Shown here one piece after another: positions 34,072 through 42,847 of a DNA stretch of 64,000 bases. Below the pieces are notes generated by a model that was given only the letters and a program-made list of their open reading frames with translations, made no database searches and was not told the DNA's origin. The translations under genes were made by a program, and so were the position numbers. Positions within the stretch are counted from its first letter, which is position 1. The number at the start of each line of letters is the position of its first letter. The DNA is taken from contig NZ_STGT01000001.1 in the NCBI RefSeq assembly GCF_004912145.1, positions 310,001 through 374,000 of the forward strand, given 5' to 3'. Source of the DNA: Peteryoungia rhizophila. GTDB taxonomy: Bacteria > Pseudomonadota > Alphaproteobacteria > Rhizobiales > Rhizobiaceae.

Positions 34072-34899
34072 ATGAAGAAGTTCATCACGGGCTTGGCCCT
34101 CGGGGCCGCCGCTCTCGCGATGGCGACCGCAGCACATGCGGGCGCAACGCTTGACCGCGTCATGGAAAAGAAGGCGATGGTCGTCGCGACCAACAGTGGC
34201 TGGCCACCGCAGAGCTATCTCGACGACAGCAACGAGATGGTGGGATTCGATATCGACGTGTCGAAGGAGATTGCCAAGCGCCTCGGTGTCGAGGTCAGCT
34301 TCGAAACGCCGGACTGGGCGACTTTGACCGGCGGCCGCTGGCAGGGGCGCTATGATCTCGGCGTGGGCTCCGTGACCCCAACGAAAGCGCGCGCGCAGGT
34401 CATCGACTTTGTCGGCATCTACTATTTCAGCCCTTACGTCTACGTCCTGCACAAAGACAGCACCGCCCAGTCGGTCGAGGATCTAAAGGGCAAGATCATT
34501 GGCGTCGAGACCGCCACGACGTCCGAAGACTTCATCAATCGCAGGCTCGAAATCGACGCCCCAGGCCTGCCCCCGGTCGAATACAAGCTCGAGCCCGGCG
34601 AGGTGCGCACGTTTGCCGATTCCATGCTGCCGTTTGACGATTTGCGCCTCGGTCCCGGCGTTCGGCTCGACGCCGTGATCGCTCCCGAGCAGACCGCGCT
34701 CAATGCCATCAAAAACGGTTATCCGCTGCGCATCCTGGAGGGTGACTACGCCTTCCGCGAGCCTCTCGTCGTCATCGCCGAGAAGGTCGATCCGGAATGG
34801 ACCGCAAAGGTTGGCGGCATCATCGAGGAGATGAAGAAAGACGGCACTTTGTCCTCGCTCACCACCAAGTGGTACGGCAAGGATTATAGCGCCAACTGA
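34072..34899 (+). CDS. Amino-acid-type ABC transporter substrate-binding protein
   Basis: 275 residues from the ATG at 34072 (GGAGGA ahead). Signal peptide KKFITGLALGAAALAMATAAHA. The mature protein is a PBP type 2 fold of the family-3 amino acid/opine binders: NSGWPPQSYLDDSNEMVGFDIDVSKEIAKRLGV near residue 50, then DLGVGSVTPTKARAQVIDF and GKIIGVETATTSEDF. The catabolic genes further down suggest the ligand is a sugar-amino acid conjugate rather than a free amino acid. First gene of the transporter operon; a strong hairpin follows it. Confidence 0.9.
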   Translation: MKKFITGLALGAAALAMATAAHAGATLDRVMEKKAMVVATNSGWPPQSYLDDSNEMVGFDIDVSKEIAKRLGVEVSFETPDWATLTGGRWQGRYDLGVGSVTPTKARAQVIDFVGIYYFSPYVYVLHKDSTAQSVEDLKGKIIGVETATTSEDFINRRLEIDAPGLPPVEYKLEPGEVRTFADSMLPFDDLRLGPGVRLDAVIAPEQTALNAIKNGYPLRILEGDYAFREPLVVIAEKVDPEWTAKVGGIIEEMKKDGTLSSLTTKWYGKDYSAN

Positions 34900-34906
34900 C
34901 CCGACG

Positions 34907-34932
34907 GGCATGGAGAGGCAACTCTCCATGCC
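34907..34932 (+). terminator. Perfect 11-bp hairpin with GNRA loop after the binding-protein gene
   Basis: GGCATGGAGAG (34907-34917), loop GCAA, then CTCTCCATGCC (34922-34932) form an uninterrupted stem. The GCAA tetraloop is of the very stable GNRA type. No T run follows, so message stabilisation or partial termination is more likely than full stop. Confidence 0.8.
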
Positions 34933-34951
34933 CCAACCCTCCCGGTGCCCC

Positions 34952-36232
34952 ATGAACTATCCCGACACCTATTATTCCCGCACGCTCACCGAGCGAAAGG
35001 AGCGTCCAGCGCTCTCAGGCAGCGTCGATTGCGATACGGTCGTGATTGGCGGCGGTCTTGCCGGTCTCACCACTGCCCTTCAACTGGCACGCGCTGGACA
35101 GAAGGTCGTCGTGCTGGAGGCGAAGTCCGTCGGCTTCGGCGCATCCGGTCGCAATGGCGGCTTCGTCAGTGCTGGTTACGCGACAGGTGTCGAGCAGATT
35201 GCACGGATGAGCAGCGCCGAGACCGCACGCCAGCTCTATCTGATGTCGATCGAAGGCGTCGACTTTGTCCGAGACACCATTGCGCGGCTTGGCATCTCAG
35301 GCGCAGATCCAGTGGACGGCGTGACCAGCGTCATGCGCTACGACGATGGAGCCGGCATGCGAAGCCATGCCAGCGAGGTCCGCCGGATGTACGGCCAACA
35401 GCTTGAATATCTCGATATGGTGAGGGTTCGTCAGAACCTCAAGTCGGCTCGCTACTTCCATGGCCTGCGCGACCGCAAGGCGTTTCACATCCATCCGCTG
35501 AACTACCTGCGTGGCATTACAGACGAAATCGAACGCCTCGGTGGCGTGATTTGTGAGAATTCACCCGCAGTCTCCACCGATCTTGCCCCTTACCGAAAAC
35601 AGGTGCGGACCAGCAACGGGGCCGTTATTGCGCGAACCGTGGTTTTTGCCACCGGTGGATATACCGGTCGCCTGAACCCGCGCCTCAAGCGCGCCATGCT
35701 GCCGATCGCCACTTACGTCATGGTCAGCGAGGAGGCACCGCAACTCATTGCCTCAGCGATCACGACACGTGACGGCATTGGCGACAACCGCCGGGCCGGT
35801 GACTATTACCGCCTGGTCGACGGCGGCAGACGCCTTCTCTGGGGCGGTCGCATCACGACGCGCTCGGCCTCCACCGCCGGCCTCGTCCAGGAGCTCCGCC
35901 GGGAGATGACCAATACCTATCCGCAATTACGTGACCTGAAGACGGAACTCGCCTGGTCCGGTCTGATGGCCTATGCGCGCCACCTGATGCCACAGATCGG
36001 CGAGATGCAGCCAGGCGTATGGCATTGCACGGCCTTTGGCGGTCACGGTCTCAACACAACGGCAATCGGCGGCAAGGTGGTGGCAGAAGCAATCCTCGGC
36101 CAAAGCAATCGGCACCATCTGTTCACGCCTTTCGGACTGGACTGGGCTGGCGGCGTGGCTGGGCTCGCCGTCGCACAACTCACCTACTGGAAGCTCCAGG
36201 CGCAGGATTGGTGGCGCGAACGAGCGGCCTGA
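34952..36232 (+). CDS. FAD-dependent D-amino-acid-oxidase-family oxidoreductase (PuuB/amadoriase-like)
   Basis: 426 residues. Dinucleotide-binding motif VVIGGGLAGLTTALQLARAG near residue 31, followed by a typical FAD contact VGFGASGRNGGFVSAGYATG near 66. The C-terminal GGHGLNTTAIGGKVVAEAI near 365 is the second FAD motif of the DAO family. PuuB-like proteins oxidise an amine attached to an amino acid; some Amadoriases (such as SocD) are also of this family. In this locus oxidation of a fructosyl-amino acid is an attractive guess. The ATG at 34952 is preferred; the ATG at 34928 lies inside the hairpin stem. Confidence 0.85.
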   Translation: MNYPDTYYSRTLTERKERPALSGSVDCDTVVIGGGLAGLTTALQLARAGQKVVVLEAKSVGFGASGRNGGFVSAGYATGVEQIARMSSAETARQLYLMSIEGVDFVRDTIARLGISGADPVDGVTSVMRYDDGAGMRSHASEVRRMYGQQLEYLDMVRVRQNLKSARYFHGLRDRKAFHIHPLNYLRGITDEIERLGGVICENSPAVSTDLAPYRKQVRTSNGAVIARTVVFATGGYTGRLNPRLKRAMLPIATYVMVSEEAPQLIASAITTRDGIGDNRRAGDYYRLVDGGRRLLWGGRITTRSASTAGLVQELRREMTNTYPQLRDLKTELAWSGLMAYARHLMPQIGEMQPGVWHCTAFGGHGLNTTAIGGKVVAEAILGQSNRHHLFTPFGLDWAGGVAGLAVAQLTYWKLQAQDWWRERAA

Positions 36233-36246
36233 AAGGACTTAGTGTA

Positions 36247-37218
36247 ATGATCGGTCGTCTCATCCTCGCGCATCCCGAAGCATCACGACGGATCGGTGGC
36301 GCGCTGCTCCTGACACTGGTGGCAGTAGCGCTCTACAGCCTGGGCATCAGTTCCGCCTGGATCGGCAAGCTTGTTCCTGCTTCAGAGGGCTTTCTTGCCG
36401 ACAACCCGTCTACCGGAAGAGTGCTCTCTGCGGCGGTGGTCGCCATTGTCATCGCCATCAACTGGAAGCTTCTTCACCTTTTGAAGAGGAATTACCAGAT
36501 CATTGCGGTCTGGCTGGAGCTGTTTGCCCTATTGATGGTCTTCTTCCATTCCTTCGACCTGTCGTTTGCCTTCATCGCCAAGAAGATCGGCTTCCTGATT
36601 ACGCAGGGCGTGACCACGACGCTCTTTATATCGGCGATCTCGATTGTCATCGCGACTGCAATCGCACTTGCCGGCGCCATCGCAAAGCTTTCGCGCAACG
36701 GCGTGATCTATGGCCTGGCGACCTTCTACACATCGCTCTTCCGCGGCCTGCCCCTGCTCATGCAGATCTACATTATCTACCTGGGCCTGCCTCAGGTGGG
36801 TTACGTCATCGGCGCCATCCCCGCCGGGATCCTTGCGCTGTCTCTCTGCTATGGCGCCTATATGACGGAGATCTTCCGAGCCGGCATCGAGAGCATCTCC
36901 CGGGGTCAGTCGGAGGGCGCCACCGCACTGGGTCTATCGCCGAGCCAGACCATGGGTCTCGTCATCCTGCCCCAGGCCATGCGCGTCATCATTCCACCGA
37001 CCGGTAACCAGTTCATTGCCATGCTGAAGGACTCATCCCTCGTGTCGGTCGTTGGCGTCTGGGAAATCATGTATCTCGCACGGACCCAGGGTCAGACGGA
37101 GTTCCGTCACATCGAGATGCTCATCACCGCCTCGATGATCTATTGGATCCTGTCTATTGGCCTTGAATTCCTGCAATCGCGGATCGAGGAACGCTTCGGG
37201 CGGTTCAATGTCCGTTGA
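36247..37218 (+). CDS. Amino-acid-type ABC transporter permease
   Basis: 323 residues. N-terminal 100 residues include two membrane segments not present in the shortest family members. The core (from about 115) is the HisM/GlnP type: GVTTTLFISAISIVIATAIALAGAI, then SLFRGLPLLMQIYIIYLGLPQVG, and the EAA-type loop AGIESISRGQSEGATALGLSPSQTMGLVILPQA. The EAA loop docks on the ATPase. It is the only permease gene in the operon and presumably works as a homodimer. AAGGA precedes the ATG at 36247. The stop overlaps the next gene by 11 bases. Confidence 0.9.
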   Translation: MIGRLILAHPEASRRIGGALLLTLVAVALYSLGISSAWIGKLVPASEGFLADNPSTGRVLSAAVVAIVIAINWKLLHLLKRNYQIIAVWLELFALLMVFFHSFDLSFAFIAKKIGFLITQGVTTTLFISAISIVIATAIALAGAIAKLSRNGVIYGLATFYTSLFRGLPLLMQIYIIYLGLPQVGYVIGAIPAGILALSLCYGAYMTEIFRAGIESISRGQSEGATALGLSPSQTMGLVILPQAMRVIIPPTGNQFIAMLKDSSLVSVVGVWEIMYLARTQGQTEFRHIEMLITASMIYWILSIGLEFLQSRIEERFGRFNVR

Positions 37219-38088
37219 CGACAGAGTGAGCTGCGCCGCTACCTCGGATACGAACAGGAGGCGGGGCGTTCTTCTGACCCTGGCGGCGTTCGCCGTCTTC
37301 TCCGGTACGGATGCGCTCGTGAAGTTGAGCGCCCAGAGCCTGCCCGCCCCGCAGGTTACGCTCCTGGTCACTGTTGCCGCATTCGTCTCGCTCGGTGGCC
37401 ATGCCGTCGTCACCGGCCGCGTCCGCAGGCTCCTCCCGCGGCAACCGGGCGTGGCTTTCCTGCGCGCAAGTCTGCTCGCCGGTGACACGCTGCTGATACA
37501 CTATGCCTTCGCCCTCCTGCCCTTGTCGGAAGCCTATCTCATCGCCTTCCTGACGCCGATCCTGGTTGCGGTGATGTCCTGGTTCCTCCTGAGGGAGCGT
37601 GTATCCCTCAGCGGATGGGCCAGCGTTGTTCTTGGCTTTGCAGGGGTGGCAACCGCCCTCCAACCCGGCGCGTCTTCCCTCAACTTTGGCCATCTGGCCG
37701 CCCTCGCCTCGGCAGTCCTGTTTGCGCTTTCGCTCATCCTTCTACGAAAGACGAAGGTCGAGGAGAATGACGAGGCACTACTCTCGTCGCTGTTCATCGC
37801 TTTGATGCCACTCGCGCTGGGCGCCTTATTGCTGCATGGCGGCCTATCCCCGTAAAACCGTTGACGGGCGCGTTCATGGCAGCCAGCGGCATATTGCTGC
37901 TCGCTGGCCACGGCCTGCTGATCCGCGCCTTCCGGATTGCGGAGGCCTCGGTCGTCGCCCCGTTCCAGTACAGCCAGATCATCTGGGGCTGCCTCTACGG
38001 CGCCCTTCTGTTTTCTGCCCCTATCGAAATTCACACCCTGGCCGGAGCCGTCCTCATCATCGTCTCCGGCTGGCTTGTTCTCAAATGA
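37208..38088 (+). pseudogene. DMT/EamA exporter, interrupted by a one-base frameshift
   Basis: An ATG at 37208 (11-base overlap with the permease stop) gives 215 residues of an EamA-type transporter that end abnormally at LLLHGGLSP and TAA (37853-37855). The next frame continues seamlessly with [23 protein letters not shown] and ends at 38086-38088 after [14 protein letters not shown]. Adding one C to the CCCC run at 37848-37851 would restore one chain of about 293 residues with the normal ten membrane helices. It sits inside the transport operon between permease and ATPase. Either it is a real recent mutation or a sequencing error in a short homopolymer. A cargo such as an amino acid released from the imported compound would make sense. 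Confidence 0.8.
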
Positions 38089-38105
38089 AGCCGAGGGAGA
38101 CATCC

Positions 38106-38858
38106 ATGAAACAACAGGCAGAGCCGTCCACCGAAATTAGTCTTAAGGGCGTGCACAAATGGTACGGCAGCTTTCACGCACTCGACGACATCAACCTCGA
38201 CTTCACCAGCGGGGAGCGCGTCGTCATCTGCGGCCCCTCGGGCTCGGGGAAGTCGACCCTGATCCGCTGCGTCAACCGGCTGGAAGCGCATCAGGAAGGC
38301 CGTATTCTGGTCGGCGGAATCGAGCTCGACGGGGATGAGAAAAAGGCCGATCTCGTGCGCCGCGACGTCGGGATGGTGTTCCAGCAATTCAACCTCTTTC
38401 CCCATCTGACCATTCTTGAGAACTGCATTCTCGCACCGGTTTGGGTGAAGAAGATGCCGAAGAGCGAGGCCCGCCAGATCGCGATGCATTACCTTGAGCG
38501 TGTGCGGATCCCCGAGCAGGCCGACAAATATCCCGGCCAGTTGTCGGGCGGCCAGCAGCAGCGTGTCGCAATCGCTCGTGCGCTCTGCATGAACCCGCGC
38601 GTCATGCTGTTCGACGAGCCGACTTCCGCTCTCGATCCCGAAATGGTGAAGGAAGTTCTCGACACGATGGTGGCGCTTGCGAGCGAAGGCATGACCATGG
38701 TCTGCGTGACCCATGAAATGGGTTTTGCCCGCGAGGTCGCGGATCGGGTGATCTTCATGGACAAAGGGTTGATTGTCGAAGAGGCACCGCCGGCTGATTT
38801 CTTTGAGAGGCCGCAGACGGAGCGCGCCGGCCTGTTTCTCAGCCAGTTGCTGCACTGA
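38106..38858 (+). CDS. Amino-acid-type ABC transporter ATP-binding protein
   Basis: 250 residues. Walker [11 protein letters not shown] near residue 43, Q loop [10 protein letters not shown] near 92, signature [15 protein letters not shown] near 147, Walker [13 protein letters not shown] near 170 and H loop VCVTHEMGF near 205. This is the GlnQ/HisP group. The ATG at 38106 has GAGGGAG upstream. Last gene of the plus-strand transport operon, convergent with the GntR gene 15 bases away. Confidence 0.94.
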   Translation: MKQQAEPSTEISLKGVHKWYGSFHALDDINLDFTSGERVVICGPSGSGKSTLIRCVNRLEAHQEGRILVGGIELDGDEKKADLVRRDVGMVFQQFNLFPHLTILENCILAPVWVKKMPKSEARQIAMHYLERVRIPEQADKYPGQLSGGQQQRVAIARALCMNPRVMLFDEPTSALDPEMVKEVLDTMVALASEGMTMVCVTHEMGFAREVADRVIFMDKGLIVEEAPPADFFERPQTERAGLFLSQLLH

Positions 38859-38873
38859 GCAGCAAGCGGTCTT

Positions 38874-39605
38874 TCACTTCCTCACGAGGCTGAAGGTGAA
38901 ATGGCTGCCTCTATGGTAGTCCAATGCATAATTCACCGGCTTGCCCGCGGCATCGAAGCAGGTTTCCGCGATCAGCAGAGCCGGGCCGAAATCGCGCAGA
39001 TCGTGGCGCTCGATAACGTCGTCGGGCAGCATGATGGACGAGACCGTAGCGGCAGACATGCGCGGCCGATGACGGTACTGCTCGAGGAGGTTCAGCAATG
39101 AACCGCTCCAGTCTATGTCGTAGAGCTTGGTCGGTATGATGGCGCGCGGCACGTAATCGATACAGTAGAGGATCGGCTGCTCGTCATGCAGTCGCAGTCG
39201 CTCGATGCGAATCACCCGAGCCTTGGCCTGAAGGCAAAGCTTCTCCGATACGGTCGGCGGCGGGTCCTCCTCGCTGATCGACAGCACCTTGTTGACAGGT
39301 TTGTACCCGTAGTGCCGCGTCATGTCGGTGACGCTTTCGAAGACGGTAATCGGTCTGTCCACCTGCACGGCTGACATTGCCGAGATGAACCGCCCCCGGC
39401 CATGCTCTACATAGATGATATCATCCTGCTCCAGCAGCTTGAGCGCTTCACGCAAAGCTGGACGAGAAATGTGGAAGCGCTTGGTCAACTGTGCTTCTGT
39501 CGGAAGCTTGTCGCCGGGCTTCAGCCCTTCGGCGCGAATGAGTTCCGCAACCCGGTCCCGGAGCTGGATCGCCAGGGTTCTGGAATCACGGATCGGTTCG
39601 TCCAC
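38874..39605 (-). CDS. HutC-type GntR regulator (FrlR-like)
   Basis: 243 residues from a GTG at 39603-39605, with GAGG five bases upstream. The frame is open for another 45 codons, but these have no good start. The wHTH has the GntR signature GLKPGDKLPTEAQLTKRFHISRPALREALKLLEQDDIIYVEHGRGRFI. The C-terminal UTRA domain (from about 85) has RIERLRLHDEQPILYCIDYVP and ends with ALDYHRGSHFTF, typical of HutC/FrlR-class effector domains. It is divergent from the SIS gene. Inverted repeats TTGTCTGACAA and TTGTCTTACAA lie in the divergent region, so autoregulation and control of both arms is likely; the inducer is probably a sugar-phosphate-amino-acid derivative. Confidence 0.88.
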   Translation of the reverse strand: MDEPIRDSRTLAIQLRDRVAELIRAEGLKPGDKLPTEAQLTKRFHISRPALREALKLLEQDDIIYVEHGRGRFISAMSAVQVDRPITVFESVTDMTRHYGYKPVNKVLSISEEDPPPTVSEKLCLQAKARVIRIERLRLHDEQPILYCIDYVPRAIIPTKLYDIDWSGSLLNLLEQYRHRPRMSAATVSSIMLPDDVIERHDLRDFGPALLIAETCFDAAGKPVNYALDYHRGSHFTFSLVRK

Positions 39606-39635
39606 GGTAACCTCGCTCTTTGCCTTCCATCGTTC

Positions 39636-39646
39636 TTGTCTGACAA
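39636..39646. promoter_or_regulatory. Operator palindrome TTGTCTGACAA
   Basis: A perfect 4+3+4 inverted repeat (TTGT-CTG-ACAA) 31 bases before the regulator GTG. It is nearly identical to the palindrome at 39757, and both contain the GT-N-T-N-AC core of HutC-type operators. It probably gives autoregulation. Confidence 0.65.
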
Positions 39647-39756
39647 AGATTGGAAGGTCAAGCGGCTGCCGATACCGTGACAAAGGCCACCACAGAGGAA
39701 AAATGTGCCAGATCCGCTCCGCTGCCCGTCTTGACGACAAATGGCAAAGATGTCAG

Positions 39757-39767
39757 TTGTCTTACAA
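39757..39767. promoter_or_regulatory. Operator palindrome TTGTCTTACAA
   Basis: Part of the slightly longer GTTGTCTTACAAC (39756-39768), 51 bases before the SIS gene ATG. A further short inverted repeat GTCTG-C-CAGAC follows at 39775-39785. Probably the operator of the SIS-kinase operon. Confidence 0.65.
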
Positions 39768-39817
39768 CATTTCAGTCTGCCAGACATTAAGGCCGTCCAT
39801 CTACTGGAGAACGAACT

Positions 39818-40831
39818 ATGCTCAATTTCGACGAACAACGTTTCCTCAAGATCCAAGGAGGCGCCTTGGCGCTGCGCGATGCTCTCGACCGCGCGATCGC
39901 GGACTGCCTCAGCGCCGGCGCTGAAAACATTCATTTCCTTGGCACGGGTGGTGCGGCCATTCTGATGCAGCCGGCAGCTCAGCTCCTGCAGCGCCGCTCG
40001 CGCTTCCCCGCCTTCATCGACATGCCGGCCGAACTGATCCTCACCGGATCTGCCAACCTGACGGCCAAGTCGATCGTGGTCATGCCGTCTCTTTCGGGGA
40101 CCACAAAGGAAAGCGTCGCACTGCTTACCCGGATGAAGGAGATCGGCGCCACAGTGATTACGCTGGTCGGCCATGCCGACACGCCGCTCGGAAAAGGCGG
40201 CGATCATGTCTTCGTGAACTTTGCCGAAGACGACACGTCCTGCGAATCCTTCTACCTGCAATCCTTGTTTATCGCTCTTTCAATCATGCGTCACCGCAAG
40301 GAGATCTCCAACTATGCCGAGATCGCAGCCGAGCTCGAGCGGCTCCCAGCCCTGCTCCTCGACGTGAAGCGCGCCTATGAGCCGAAAGCGGAGGAATTTG
40401 CGAGCAAGCTGGCCGCAGCGGATTATCATATCATCACCGGCGCCGGGAACGTCTGGCCGCAAGCCTTCTATTATGGGATGTGCATTCTGGAGGAGATGCA
40501 GTGGATCCGCACCCGCCCGGTTCATGCCTCCGATTTCTTCCACGGCACCCTGGAACTGATTGACAAGGATGTCAGTCTCATCCTGTTTAAGGGCGAAGAC
40601 GCGTTGCGCCCGCTTGCAGAACGCGTGGAGAATTTCGCTCCTGCCTATACCGACAAAATGACGGTTCTGGACACGGCGGAATTCGATCTTCCAGGGATGT
40701 CACCGGAAGTTCGTGCGCTGATCTCGCCGATCCTGCTCGCCACAGTCCTTGAACGGATCAGTGCGCACCTTGAGGTGATGCGAAATCATCCGCTGACAAC
40801 GCGCCGCTACTACAAACGCGTCGCCTACTGA
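39818..40831 (+). CDS. SIS-domain deglycase, FrlB-like
   Basis: 337 residues with two SIS halves. The first has NIHFLGTGGAAILMQPAAQLL near residue 32 and SLSGTTKESVALLTRMKEIGATVITLVG near 90. The second has ITGAGNVWPQAFYYGMCILEEMQW near 207, then HASDFFHGTLELI near 233, the Glu/His segment equivalent to FrlB's active-site ESGEFRHGPLEI. The C-terminus HPLTTRRYYKRVAY matches the end of FrlB. FrlB-type enzymes split fructosyl-amino acid 6-phosphates into glucose 6-phosphate and the amino acid. The next gene encodes the matching kinase. Which amino acid is attached cannot be read. Confidence 0.85.
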   Translation: MLNFDEQRFLKIQGGALALRDALDRAIADCLSAGAENIHFLGTGGAAILMQPAAQLLQRRSRFPAFIDMPAELILTGSANLTAKSIVVMPSLSGTTKESVALLTRMKEIGATVITLVGHADTPLGKGGDHVFVNFAEDDTSCESFYLQSLFIALSIMRHRKEISNYAEIAAELERLPALLLDVKRAYEPKAEEFASKLAAADYHIITGAGNVWPQAFYYGMCILEEMQWIRTRPVHASDFFHGTLELIDKDVSLILFKGEDALRPLAERVENFAPAYTDKMTVLDTAEFDLPGMSPEVRALISPILLATVLERISAHLEVMRNHPLTTRRYYKRVAY

Positions 40832-40906
40832 TACGGTTGTTGACGATTCTGAGGTCGCGCGCTTGAGCTGCACGGCCCCGACAGAAGGTTGCGAGGGGGG
40901 ATGACC

Positions 40907-41698
40907 ATGCTCAGGTTTGCCACAGTCGGCGATAATTGCATTGATCAGTTCCGCCCTTCCGGCATGTCGCTGATCGGCGGCAATGCCGTGAATGTCGCCG
41001 TTCAGCTTGCGCTTCTCGGTCACGAATCCCATTATTTTGGCGCAGTCGGGGACGACGCCGATGGTCATCGAACGATCGGGGAGTTGGCCGCCCATGGCGT
41101 GAAGGTGGAACACATACAGCTCAAGTCCGGCCACACGGCCTTCACCTTGATTGACATCCTCCCCTCAGGCGAGCGGGTTTTTGCCCACGAGGACTTCGGC
41201 GTCTGCGCCGGATACAGGCCGACGCCGGTGGACGTGGAGACGCTCAAGCAAATGAACCACGTCCATATCGGCTGGATGGATGACGGGGGAGCCTTGCGCG
41301 ATGAACTATGCAGCGCAGGCGTGAGTGTATCACAGGACATTTCAGTCAATAGCGACGTTCAGAACCTCGGCGTTTACGGACTGGCGATCGCATTTGGCTC
41401 GGTGGGGGAGGACGATTGGGCGGCCGACGCGATGATGCACCGGCTGATCTTCGAGGGCGCCCGACTGGCCGTTGTTACGCGCGGTGCAAAAGGAGCGTCC
41501 GTGAGCGATGGCAAGCGATCGGTCACGCAAGGCATCGAGCCGATCGAGGTGATCGATACGACAGGTGCCGGCGACAGCTTCATTGCAGGTTTCCTTTCGG
41601 CCAACCTCTCGGGTCGTGACTGGGAGACCTGCCTGGAGAGTGGTCGGAGGTTGGCCGGAAGGACCTGTGGGCATGTCGGCGGCTTTCCTCAGGCTTAG
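40907..41698 (+). CDS. PfkB-family kinase, FrlD-like
   Basis: 263 residues from the ATG at 40907, six bases after a GAGGGGGG ribosome site; earlier ATG/TTG codons are too close to that site. The N-terminus RFATVGDNCIDQF followed by GGNAVNVAVQLALLGH is strikingly like FrlD (TIGDNCVD...GGNAVNVAVY). The carboxy-terminal PfkB signature is VIDTTGAGDSFIAGFLSANLSG near 225, with the catalytic Asp in GAGDS. It would phosphorylate the sugar part of an Amadori compound on C6 for the SIS deglycase just upstream. The gap of 75 bases suggests one transcript. Confidence 0.87.
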   Translation: MLRFATVGDNCIDQFRPSGMSLIGGNAVNVAVQLALLGHESHYFGAVGDDADGHRTIGELAAHGVKVEHIQLKSGHTAFTLIDILPSGERVFAHEDFGVCAGYRPTPVDVETLKQMNHVHIGWMDDGGALRDELCSAGVSVSQDISVNSDVQNLGVYGLAIAFGSVGEDDWAADAMMHRLIFEGARLAVVTRGAKGASVSDGKRSVTQGIEPIEVIDTTGAGDSFIAGFLSANLSGRDWETCLESGRRLAGRTCGHVGGFPQA

Positions 41699-42088
41699 TA
41701 GGGGATCGCAATCATGACCGGCACCCAGCGCGGCGCGTACCCGGAAATGATTTCCGGGGTAGCCAGAAAGGGTCGACCAGCCTCCATCGGCAAAATCAAT
41801 GGTGTTTTAAAGCGTAGCCGGACCCGCGCATAGTAGGCGATGGCCAGCCATCAAGCGGCGAACCTTCACATAACTCAGAGATTGCTCATGTGAAGATGCA
41901 ATGGGCCATCGTAGCACGACGGGTTCGCGGCAGGCACCGGACGGCCGTCCAGACACTGGGCACCACTTCCCGGGAAATGAAGGTTCTGCCGCCAGCTTCA
42001 CGAACCAAGCAACATCAGGCTACGGACCGCTCCGTAAACCCCCTATTCCTCGACAAACATGTTCACAGGGGTTTCGCGTCGACGCTGC
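41699..42088. other. Convergent gap with a hairpin, otherwise no recognisable gene
   Basis: 390 bases between the kinase and the SDR gene, which converge on it. CCCGGAAA-TGA-TTTCCGGG at 41740-41758 is a perfect 8-bp stem 42 bases after the kinase stop and may end transcription, although no T run follows. The rest has only short frames; it may hold remnants of an older gene. Confidence 0.45.
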
Positions 42089-42847
42089 CTAACGTGCCAT
42101 CCAGCCTCCATCCACCGTTAGAACGGTACCGTGCACGTAATCCGATGAACTCGATGCAAGAAAAACGGCTGGACCAGCCATATCTCTGGCCTCTCCCCAT
42201 CTGCCGGCGGGGACGCGCGCAAGAATTGAAGCTGCGCGTTCGGGATCGTTGCGAAGGGCCTCGGTATTGTCGGTGGCTATGTAACCCGGAGCGATCGCGT
42301 TGACGTTGATGCCCTTTGCTGCCCACTCATTGGCAAGGGCTTTCGCGAGCTGGCCGACACCGCCCTTGCTGGCCGCATAGCCGGGAACGTTGATACCTCC
42401 CTGGAACGTCAGGAGAGACGCCGTGAAGATGATCTTGCCCTTGCGTCCCGTCGCGATCATCTGCTTGCCAATGGCTTGTGTCAGAAAGAATTGAGCCGAG
42501 AGGTTGGTTTCCAGAACCTCATCCCAGTACTCCGCTGGATGTTCAGCAGCCGGCGCTCTTTTGATGGTGCCGGCATTGTTGACCAGAATGTCGACGGGAA
42601 CATCGGACAGTCGCTTTCCCAGGTCCAAGACACTACCACGATCCGAGAAATCGCAAGCAATCCCGGTAAACCGGCGGCCGCAGGCTCGTATGGCGTCCCC
42701 GGTTTCCGCACCATCCTCGGGCATGCTCAGGGAGACGCCGATGATGTCGGCGCCAGCTTCTGCAAAGGCCATGGCGATCGCCGCGCCGATACCGCGTCGA
42801 GCGCCTGTGACGACGGCGATTTTACCTGTAAGATCGAAGAGACCCAT
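42089..42847 (-). CDS. KduD-like short-chain dehydrogenase
   Basis: 252 residues. Cofactor motif VVTGARRGIGAAIAMAFAEAG near residue 14, NNAG near 90, active-site Ser in IIFTASLLTFQGG and YAASKGG (Y-x3-K) near 157. The tail NVNAIAPGYIATDNTEALRNDPERAASILARVPAGRWG and the end VDGGWMAR closely follow KduD (2-dehydro-3-deoxy-D-gluconate 5-dehydrogenase). The ATG shares one base with the stop of the preceding dehydrogenase gene (TGATG). It probably oxidises a keto-deoxy sugar acid made by the dehydratase of the same operon. Last gene of the operon. Confidence 0.88.
   Translation of the reverse strand: MGLFDLTGKIAVVTGARRGIGAAIAMAFAEAGADIIGVSLSMPEDGAETGDAIRACGRRFTGIACDFSDRGSVLDLGKRLSDVPVDILVNNAGTIKRAPAAEHPAEYWDEVLETNLSAQFFLTQAIGKQMIATGRKGKIIFTASLLTFQGGINVPGYAASKGGVGQLAKALANEWAAKGINVNAIAPGYIATDNTEALRNDPERAASILARVPAGRWGEARDMAGPAVFLASSSSDYVHGTVLTVDGGWMAR

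Noticed and set aside
41740-41758. Classic rho-independent terminator after the kinase gene
   Set aside because: The stem is perfect, but no run of T follows, so I list it only as a hairpin in the gap.
41890-42303. Possible gene or transposase remnant in the convergent gap
   Set aside because: The frame runs into the SDR gene antisense and shows no catalytic motif of any transposase family I know.
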